This document shows positions 1 through 4,931 of a stretch of 6,442 bases of DNA, piece after piece; the first letter of the stretch is position 1, and the number at the start of each line of letters is the position of its first letter. Made by a program: the position numbers and the translations under genes. Source of the DNA: an uncultured Atopobiaceae bacterium. GTDB taxonomy: Bacteria > Actinomycetota > Coriobacteriia > Coriobacteriales > Atopobiaceae. The notes under the pieces are model-generated. The model had not been told where the DNA came from, searched no databases, and saw only the letters and a program-made list of their open reading frames with translations. Location of the stretch: positions 1 through 6,442 of the forward strand of contig CANQSI010000053.1 of the NCBI GenBank assembly GCA_947626465.1, in the 5' to 3' direction.

Positions 1-1743
1 GCGTGCGCCATCGTGCAGGCGGGCTGCGACCTCGCCTTCCCGCTCATCCTCCGCACGCTCGCAGACGGGCTCTTCCAAGAGGGCTCGGAGCGGATCCTTG
101 CGGCCCTCTGGATGATCTGCCTCGGGCTCGTGGCGCTCTACCTCGTGCGCTACGCGTGCAAATGGTTTGTGTCGAAGTGGGGCCACATCATGGGCGCGCG
201 CATCGAGAGCGCGATGCGCGAGGACCTCTTCGACCAATACGAGCGGCTCTCGTTTTCCTACTTCGACGAGCACGACACGGGCGACCTCGCGAGCCGCCTC
301 GTGAACGACCTCTTCGACATCTCCGAGGCGGCGCACCACGGCCCGGAGTTCGTCGTCGTGTGCGGGATCGAGATCATCGGCTCCTACGCCATCATGTTTT
401 CCATCAACTGGCAGCTCGCGCTTGCCATGGCGGTGGTGACGGCCGTGCTCGTGGCCTACAACTTCCATGCGAACGCGCGGATGCGCGAGGTCTTCAACGA
501 CAATCGCCGAAAGATCGCCGGCGTGAACGTGCAGCTCTCCGATTCGCTTGCCGGCACGCGCGTGGTGAAGAGCTTCGCGAACGAGGGCGTGGAGCGCAGG
601 AAGTTCCGGCGCTCAAACGACGCCTTCTTGGACTCGAAGGCGCGCATGTACTCGGCCATGGGCTCCTACCAGGCGATGGCGGCGCTGCTCTCCGGGATCC
701 TCTACACGATCATCATCGTCTTCGGCGGCTACCTCATCGCGAAAGGCAGCATGAACGCCACGGATCTCGCCACCTACGCCCTCTACGTGAGCCTCTTCGT
801 GTCGCCGGTGGAGACGCTCATCAACTTCACCGAGACCTTCCAGAAGGCGCGCGCCGGCTTCGCGCGCTTCCTCGAGATCCTCTCCACGAAGCCGGACATC
901 GAGGACGCGCCCGACGCGAAGCCGATCGACGTCACGCAAGGCGCCATCCGCTATCGCGACGTACGCTTTTCCTACCACGAGGGCGAGCCCGTCCTCAACG
1001 GCCTCTCGCTCGAGCTTGCCCCCGGCAAGACCTACGCCCTCGTGGGGCCTTCGGGCGCGGGCAAGTCCACTACCTGCGCCCTCCTCCCGCGCTTCTACGA
1101 CGTGGATTCAGGCGCGATCGAGATCGACGGTCAGGACGTGCGCTCCGTCACGCAGGAGAGCCTTCGCCAGGCGATCGGCATCGTGCAGCAGGACGTGTAC
1201 CTCTTCAACGGCACCATCGCCGAGAACATCGCCTACGGGCGCCCTGACGCGAGCATCGAGGACGTGGTGGCTGCGGCGAAGCGCGCGCAGATCCACGGCT
1301 ACATCGCCTCGCTACCCGAGGGCTACGACACGCGGGTGGGCGAGCGGGGCTCGCATCTTTCCGGCGGGCAGCGCCAGCGCATCGCCATCGCGCGCGTATT
1401 TTTGAAGGATCCGAAGATCCTCGTGCTCGACGAGGCCACGAGCGCCCTCGATAACGAGAGCGAGCGCGCCGTGCAGCGCTCGCTCTTCGAGCTCGCCTGC
1501 GGCCGCACGACGCTCATCATCGCGCACCGCCTCTCCACGATCCGCTTCGCCGACGTCATCTGCGCGCTCGAAGGTGGCAGGGTGGTGGAGATGGGCACGC
1601 ATGAGGAACTGCTCGCCGCAGGCGGGCTCTATGCGCGCTACCAGGCGATGTATGTCGAGGGCATGACGGGCGAGGCGGCCGAGCAGGGCACCCGCGTGGA
1701 GCGCCGCGAGGCCGAGGGAGGTGCGTGCCATGGCGAGGCGTGA
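1..1743 (+). CDS. ABC exporter, fused membrane and ATPase domains (5' partial)
   Basis: This is a half-size ABC exporter of the MsbA/LmrA type that would dimerise in the cytoplasmic membrane and use ATP to export a substrate that cannot be deduced here. The frame is open from base 1, so the true start lies upstream; 580 codons are visible, and roughly a few tens of N-terminal residues are probably missing. Counting from base 1, hydrophobic segments lie near residues 1-20, 32-54, 117-155 (two helices), 220-247 and 255-275. The ATPase domain follows from about 315: A-loop Tyr325, Walker A GPSGAGKST at 349-357, Q-loop Gln396/397, signature LSGGQ at 453-457, Walker B ILVLDE at 473-478 with the catalytic Glu, D-loop SALD, and switch His509. 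All catalytic motifs are intact, so it should be an active ATPase site. The C-terminal tail after about 555 is charged and overlaps the next gene's start. Lipid, peptide or drug export are all possible. A partner half-transporter could lie upstream, outside the window. Confidence 0.93.
   Translation, partial: ACAIVQAGCDLAFPLILRTLADGLFQEGSERILAALWMICLGLVALYLVRYACKWFVSKWGHIMGARIESAMREDLFDQYERLSFSYFDEHDTGDLASRLVNDLFDISEAAHHGPEFVVVCGIEIIGSYAIMFSINWQLALAMAVVTAVLVAYNFHANARMREVFNDNRRKIAGVNVQLSDSLAGTRVVKSFANEGVERRKFRRSNDAFLDSKARMYSAMGSYQAMAALLSGILYTIIIVFGGYLIAKGSMNATDLATYALYVSLFVSPVETLINFTETFQKARAGFARFLEILSTKPDIEDAPDAKPIDVTQGAIRYRDVRFSYHEGEPVLNGLSLELAPGKTYALVGPSGAGKSTTCALLPRFYDVDSGAIEIDGQDVRSVTQESLRQAIGIVQQDVYLFNGTIAENIAYGRPDASIEDVVAAAKRAQIHGYIASLPEGYDTRVGERGSHLSGGQRQRIAIARVFLKDPKILVLDEATSALDNESERAVQRSLFELACGRTTLIIAHRLSTIRFADVICALEGGRVVEMGTHEELLAAGGLYARYQAMYVEGMTGEAAEQGTRVERREAEGGACHGEA
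1715..1722 (+). promoter_or_regulatory. Shine-Dalgarno site deciding the start at 1730
   Basis: The sequence AGGGAGGT lies inside the end of the exporter gene. Its GGAGG core ends 8 bases before the ATG at 1730. It overlaps the in-frame GTG at 1721, which therefore cannot use it, so 1730 is the better start for the downstream gene. Confidence 0.6.
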
Positions 1744-2539
1744 GCCGCTTTCCGCCGAGGAGGCCGAGAAGCTCTTCGCCACCGTCGACGAGACGGGCCA
1801 TGCGAACGCCGCCGAGGCCGAGCGCGAGCGCGAGAGCCGCCGGAAGTTCGGCGTGGGGCGCGCGGTGGATCCGCTCTCCGGCCTCGACCCCTCGGGCTCG
1901 AACGTGGGCACGGTGATGGCGCGCGCCTCGGTGCTCCTCGTCGCGGCCTTCGTGGCGGTGATCGTCCTCACGCAGGTGTCGAGCGGCTGCGTGCGGCGCG
2001 ATGCCACGGCGGCGCTCGCCAGCGAGGCGAACCTCCACACCGTGACGATGGCGCTCGAGGACGGCGTGGAGTGGGGAAGCGGCTTCACGCAGTTCCCGCA
2101 GGACTTCACCGTGCAGGAGGCGGATCAAGCCACGGGCACGATCGAGGTCTCCGTGATCGACACGCGCTACGCCACCGAGATAGAGGCCCTTGCCGCAAGC
2201 CAAATCCAAGCGGCGGCGCTCTCCGTGAACGCCCTCATGAACCCGAGCATCAACACGGTGATCTACAAGGTGAACGTGCACGTGGACGACGAGGGCAACC
2301 TCCTCCACGCCACGCTCTTCGACTTCCTCGAGCCCGCGGGGCAGGTGAAGCCGTTTGCCACCTTCACGTGGTCGAAGCAGGTGACGGACGCGGGCGACAT
2401 CTCCCTCACGTGCTCCATCACCGGCATCGACGCGCAGACGACGGAGCGCCTGAAGGACCTCATCACCGGTGCCGACACCCCGCTTCTCGCCACCCTCGGC
2501 GGCCTCGGCGTCGACGTGGGCGAGGGCGCCGGCGAGTAG
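1730..2539 (+). CDS. Hypothetical single-pass membrane protein with extracytoplasmic domain
   Basis: I do not recognise this 269-residue protein. Residues 1-60 are charged and Glu/Arg-rich (many Ala-Glu-Arg repeats around 27-38) and probably cytoplasmic. One strong hydrophobic segment spans about 66-84. Residues 88-269 form an acidic, probably beta-rich domain outside the membrane, with conserved-looking stretches around 137-150 and 177-215. Only two cysteines are present: Cys87 just after the membrane segment and Cys228. Cys87 sits in VSSGC, which is not a proper lipobox (Ser at -3), and the hydrophobic segment is too far from the N-terminus for a standard signal peptide. A type II membrane anchor is the simplest reading. 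The start overlaps the ABC exporter's stop by 14 bases in a different frame, which implies co-transcription and coupling. A role as an accessory or partner of the exporter is inference from position only. Confidence 0.8.
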   Translation: MARREPLSAEEAEKLFATVDETGHANAAEAERERESRRKFGVGRAVDPLSGLDPSGSNVGTVMARASVLLVAAFVAVIVLTQVSSGCVRRDATAALASEANLHTVTMALEDGVEWGSGFTQFPQDFTVQEADQATGTIEVSVIDTRYATEIEALAASQIQAAALSVNALMNPSINTVIYKVNVHVDDEGNLLHATLFDFLEPAGQVKPFATFTWSKQVTDAGDISLTCSITGIDAQTTERLKDLITGADTPLLATLGGLGVDVGEGAGE

Positions 2540-2595
2540 CCGCGCCCGTTCCGGCGCGTCGGAAAGGCGACTGCGCGGTGGAAGCCCTTGGGGGG
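2540..2595. other. Convergent intergenic gap without a clear terminator
   Basis: These 56 bases separate two genes whose 3' ends face each other. I see only weak inverted repeats: CCGCGC at 2540-2545 against GCGCGG at 2573-2578 with a 27-base loop, and AGCCC at 2583-2587 against GGGCT at 2593-2597. The second one runs into the stop codon of the minus-strand gene. Neither is followed by a T-run on either strand, so no intrinsic terminator can be supported. Confidence 0.5.
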
Positions 2596-3489
2596 CTACG
2601 CCTCGGCTTTCGCGCGTGCGGGGACGAGCTTCGCCACCTCGCCGAGGAGCGGCTCGAAGGAGACGCCGCGCACCTCATAGTCCGGCTGCGTGGGCGTGAG
2701 GGCCATCGCATCGCGCACGAAGGCGGATGCGAACTGCACGGCCTCGAGGAGCGTCGTGCCGCAGAGCACGGCGGCGAGGAGGCTCGAGCAGTAGAGGTCG
2801 CCCGTGCCGTGGAGCAGGTAGGGCAAGAGCTCGCCCGCCACCTCGGCGCGCTCGACATCCGCGCCCGCCACGTAGTTTCGGATGAGGCCGTCCTCGCGCG
2901 CGATCCCCTTCAGCACCACGACCTTCGCGCCCGCGGCAATGAGGGCCTCGAGCTGCGCGTCCACGTAGTCGTCGTCCACGTTCTGGCCCGCGTAGGGGAT
3001 GCCCGTGATGATCGACGCCTCCGTGAGGTTCGGCGTGAGGAGGTCCGCCCCGTCCACGAGGCCGCGCATGGCGTCACAGAGCTCGGGAGTGTAGGTGGGG
3101 TAGACCTGCCCGCCGTCGCCCATCACCGGGTCCACGATGCGAAGCGCCTTCGGATGCTCCTCGTAGAGGCGCTTGATAGAGGCCACCTGCTCGGCGGCGC
3201 CGAGGAAGCCCGAGTACACGGCGTCGAGCTCGATACCCTCTTCCACCCACGCATCGAGGTAGCCCTCGAGCATGGGCGTGGTGTCGTACATGTAGAACGT
3301 CGGGAACTTCGTGTGGGCGGAGAAGAGCGACGTCGGCACGGGGCACGCGTCGCAGCCTGCGGCGGAGAGGACGGGGATGGCGACGCCGAGCGAGCACTTG
3401 CCGTAGCCGCAGAGGTCGTGGACGCAGGCGACGCGCGGGATCACGGCGCCGTCTCGCTCGAAGAGTCGAAGCGTGTTGGGATTTTGCAT
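2596..3489 (-). CDS. Pyridoxamine/pyridoxal kinase
   Basis: This 297-residue cytoplasmic enzyme of the ribokinase-like superfamily (PdxK/PdxY-like, commonly annotated pyridoxamine kinase) phosphorylates pyridoxal, pyridoxamine or pyridoxine with ATP in the vitamin B6 salvage route to PLP. Visible signs are the N-terminal substrate-site stretch HDLCGYGKCSL at 24-34, SGFLGAAEQ at 93-101, DPVMGDGG at 120-127, TPNLTEA at 152-158, and the GTGD anion-hole and catalytic-base motif at 228-231, with Asp231 as the expected base. The length is typical of the family. The ATG at 3489 is preceded by AAGGAAG (3501-3495, minus strand) at a good distance, which supports this start. The protein is fairly Cys-rich (for example Cys27, 32, 46, 49, 234 and 243). 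It is transcribed away from purE from a shared AT-rich region. Which vitamer it prefers cannot be read from the sequence; hydroxymethylpyrimidine kinase (ThiD) is a less likely alternative. Confidence 0.93.
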   Translation of the reverse strand: MQNPNTLRLFERDGAVIPRVACVHDLCGYGKCSLGVAIPVLSAAGCDACPVPTSLFSAHTKFPTFYMYDTTPMLEGYLDAWVEEGIELDAVYSGFLGAAEQVASIKRLYEEHPKALRIVDPVMGDGGQVYPTYTPELCDAMRGLVDGADLLTPNLTEASIITGIPYAGQNVDDDYVDAQLEALIAAGAKVVVLKGIAREDGLIRNYVAGADVERAEVAGELLPYLLHGTGDLYCSSLLAAVLCGTTLLEAVQFASAFVRDAMALTPTQPDYEVRGVSFEPLLGEVAKLVPARAKAEA

Positions 3490-3521
3490 GGACGCTTCCT
3501 TCCAGCGTGGCAGATCGATAA

Positions 3522-3547
3522 TTGTTGTTGAATCCTACACCTATACT
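3522..3547 (+). promoter_or_regulatory. Candidate promoter for the purE-srtB-purF operon
   Basis: TATACT at 3542-3547 matches the -10 consensus at 5 of 6 positions and lies about 83 bases before the purE start. TTGTTG at 3522-3527 could serve as a -35, but the 14-base spacer is short, so activation by a regulator or a different -35 is possible. The element overlaps the candidate minus-strand promoter. Confidence 0.4.
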
Positions 3548-3552
3548 GATTC
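3530..3552. promoter_or_regulatory. Candidate operator: dyad GAATC-N13-GATTC
   Basis: A perfect 5-base inverted repeat, GAATC (3530-3534) and GATTC (3548-3552), encloses the candidate -10 elements of both divergent promoters. Outside the arms the symmetry continues imperfectly (TT before, CAA after, shifted by one base). Spacing between arm centres is about 18 bases. It looks like a site for a dimeric repressor, but short arms of this kind also arise by chance, and no regulator gene is in the window. Confidence 0.3.
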
Positions 3553-3560
3553 CAAGCGAA
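3532..3560 (-). promoter_or_regulatory. Candidate promoter for the pyridoxamine kinase
   Basis: Read on the minus strand, TTCGCT (3560-3555) and TAGGAT (3537-3532) are separated by 17 bases, with the -10 about 42 bases before the start codon. The -10 matches the consensus at 4 of 6 positions and the -35 is weak. An alternative -10 is TATAGG at 3545-3540. The main support is the AT-rich setting in otherwise GC-rich DNA. Confidence 0.35.
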
Positions 3561-3630
3561 TCACCCTGCGCCTCGGACGAGGGTTGCATGGCCGCTACGC
3601 TGGGAATTCTCGAAGGGAAGGGAGGCCGGC

Positions 3631-4089
3631 ATGGGCGAACCTCTGGTGGGCGTCATCCTCGGCTCCACGTCGGATGAGGCCGCCATGGAACCCTGCATGG
3701 CCGAGCTCGAGAGGCTCGGCATCGGCTACGACTTCATCGTGGCGAGCGCCCATCGCGCGCCTGGGAAGGTGGCGGAGTGGGCCGGCTCCGCGGAAGGGCG
3801 CGGGCTCGAGGCGATCATCGCCGCCGCGGGCAAAGCTGCGGCGCTGCCCGGCGTCGTGGCCTCGCACACCGCGCTTCCCGTCATCGGCGTGCCGATGAAG
3901 ACGAGCGACCTCGGCGGCCTCGATTCGCTTCTCTCCATCGTGCAGATGCCACCGGGGGTGCCGGTGGCGTGCGTGGCCATCAACGGTGCGCGCAACGCCG
4001 CGCTCCTCGCGGCGCAGATCGTCGCCGCCGCGCACCCCGAGGTGAAGGCCGCGTTCCACGCGCTTAAAGAGGAGATGGCCCGAGCCTGA
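3631..4089 (+). CDS. purE: N5-carboxyaminoimidazole ribonucleotide mutase, PurE catalytic subunit
   Basis: PurE acts at the carboxylation step of de novo purine synthesis in the cytoplasm, forming 4-carboxy-AIR (CAIR), usually from the N5-CAIR made by PurK. The 152-residue protein covers the whole family fold. Phosphate/substrate-binding GSTSD is at 11-15, SAHR at 39-42 with the expected catalytic His41 (His45 in E. coli), and the C-terminal LDSLLSIVQMPPGVPV at 97-112 is typical of class I PurE. The 60s-70s loop reads AGKAAALPG at 66-74. Class I enzymes such as E. coli have AGGAAHLPG, so Lys68 and Ala71 replace Gly72 and His75. AAGGGAGG (3618-3625) lies 5 bases before the ATG. No purK is in the window. 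The stop shares one base with the sortase start. Confidence 0.95.
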   Translation: MGEPLVGVILGSTSDEAAMEPCMAELERLGIGYDFIVASAHRAPGKVAEWAGSAEGRGLEAIIAAAGKAAALPGVVASHTALPVIGVPMKTSDLGGLDSLLSIVQMPPGVPVACVAINGARNAALLAAQIVAAAHPEVKAAFHALKEEMARA

Positions 4090-4916
4090 TGCCGAGCGCG
4101 AAGCACATGGCTCCCCAAGGCCCCGAGCCACGCGGCAAGGCCTCGCGTCCGAGGCGCCATGCTCGCTGGCTTCCCATCGCGCTCTTCTTAGCGGGGGCGG
4201 CGCTCATCGCGTCTGCGGCGTGGCTCCTCTCGGACGCCTTTGGCAAATACGCCGCGCAGGACACGGTGAATGCCGAGCTCCAAGCCCACGTCACGCTCTT
4301 CGACGATCCAAACGAGGCGCCGCTCGTGGACTGGGCTGCGCTCGAAGCCGTCGACCCAAACGTCTGCGCGTGGCTCGAGGTGCCGGGTACGAGCATCAAC
4401 TACCCCGTCTACCAAGGCGAGGACAACGAGTACTACCTGAACACCACCGCCGAGGGCGAATGGGGCATCGGCGGGCAGGTGTTCCTCGATTGCGACAACA
4501 CGAATCCCGGCCTCGTGGACGAGCAGACGGTGGTCTACGGCCACCACCTGCAGAATGGCTCGATGTTCGCGCCGATCGCGGAGCTCGACGACCAGGCGGC
4601 CTTCAACGAAATCGGGCTCATCTGGTACGTCACGCGGGAGAGCGCCACGCAGCTCGTGCCGTTGCTCTGCTACCGCACGGTGGGTTCGGACGAGAGCGTG
4701 CGGCAGTTCATGTGGCCGAGCGAGGCCGACTTCCACCGCTACCTCGAGGGATTGGTGGACAAGGCCCAAGCGAGGGCCGAGGACGCGAGCACGCTCGCCG
4801 CGAGGGCGAGCCACGTGCTCACGCTCTCCACGTGCAGCTATGAAGAGGACAATGGGCGTACGCTTCTGGTGAGCCTGCCTGCGAGCGAGGCCGCCGGAGC
4901 CCGCGCCGAGGCTTAA
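4089..4916 (+). CDS. srtB: Class B sortase
   Basis: Sortases are extracellular membrane-anchored transpeptidases that cut a C-terminal sorting motif in secreted proteins and join them to the cell wall or to each other. This 275-residue protein has a basic N-terminus (15-27), one membrane segment at about 28-47 and the catalytic domain outside the membrane from about 85. The catalytic triad is visible: His152 in VYGHH (149-153), Cys249 in LSTCSY (246-251) and Arg257 in DNGR (254-257). The TLSTCSYEEDNGR-type ending, the GHH..NGSMF stretch and the length fit class B. No substrate with a sorting signal is encoded nearby. The ATG overlaps the purE stop (TGATG); the nearest good ribosome site, GAGGAG at 4069-4074, is 14 bases away, so translation probably relies on coupling. 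The in-frame ATG at 4107 has no ribosome site. Its place between purE and purF is unusual. Confidence 0.93.
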   Translation: MPSAKHMAPQGPEPRGKASRPRRHARWLPIALFLAGAALIASAAWLLSDAFGKYAAQDTVNAELQAHVTLFDDPNEAPLVDWAALEAVDPNVCAWLEVPGTSINYPVYQGEDNEYYLNTTAEGEWGIGGQVFLDCDNTNPGLVDEQTVVYGHHLQNGSMFAPIAELDDQAAFNEIGLIWYVTRESATQLVPLLCYRTVGSDESVRQFMWPSEADFHRYLEGLVDKAQARAEDASTLAARASHVLTLSTCSYEEDNGRTLLVSLPASEAAGARAEA

Positions 4917-4918
4917 AA

Positions 4919-4924
4919 AGGAGG
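4919..4924 (+). promoter_or_regulatory. Shine-Dalgarno site deciding the purF start
   Basis: AGGAGG begins within three bases of the sortase stop and sits 7 bases before the in-frame GTG at 4932, but 16 bases before the ATG at 4941. Spacing favours the GTG as the purF start. Confidence 0.55.
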
Positions 4925-4931
4925 GGAGTTG

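Noticed and set aside
3..1247. A 414-codon plus-strand frame and other long frames inside the ABC exporter
   Set aside because: The exporter's frame carries every expected motif; the alternative is Arg/His/Pro-rich and ends inside the ATPase domain.
1976..1990. Lipoprotein lipobox around Cys87 of the membrane protein
   Set aside because: The residue at -3 is Ser rather than Leu/Val/Ile, and the segment lies some 65 residues from the N-terminus.
1312..2109. Minus-strand frames of 250-265 codons opposite the exporter end and the membrane protein
   Set aside because: No recognisable domain, and the plus-strand genes explain the codon bias and ribosome sites.
2583..2597. AGCCC/GGGCT hairpin as a terminator
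   Set aside because: The stem is only 5 bases, overlaps the kinase stop codon and has no T-run on either strand.
2071..3531. A 486-codon plus-strand open frame across the end of the membrane protein gene and the B6 kinase
   Set aside because: It is antisense to a kinase with all family motifs and is Arg/His-rich with no domain, as expected of a shadow frame in GC-rich DNA.
3561..3584. Terminator or attenuator from ACCCT/AGGGT and CCTCG/CGAGG repeats
   Set aside because: The arms are 5 bases, mutually overlapping and without a T-run; the 2-base spacing of the second pair cannot form a hairpin loop.
3548..3630. Purine riboswitch in the purE leader
   Set aside because: The leader of about 80 bases is GC-rich and lacks the conserved pairing and loop sequences of a guanine/adenine aptamer; no attenuator stem with a T-run is seen.
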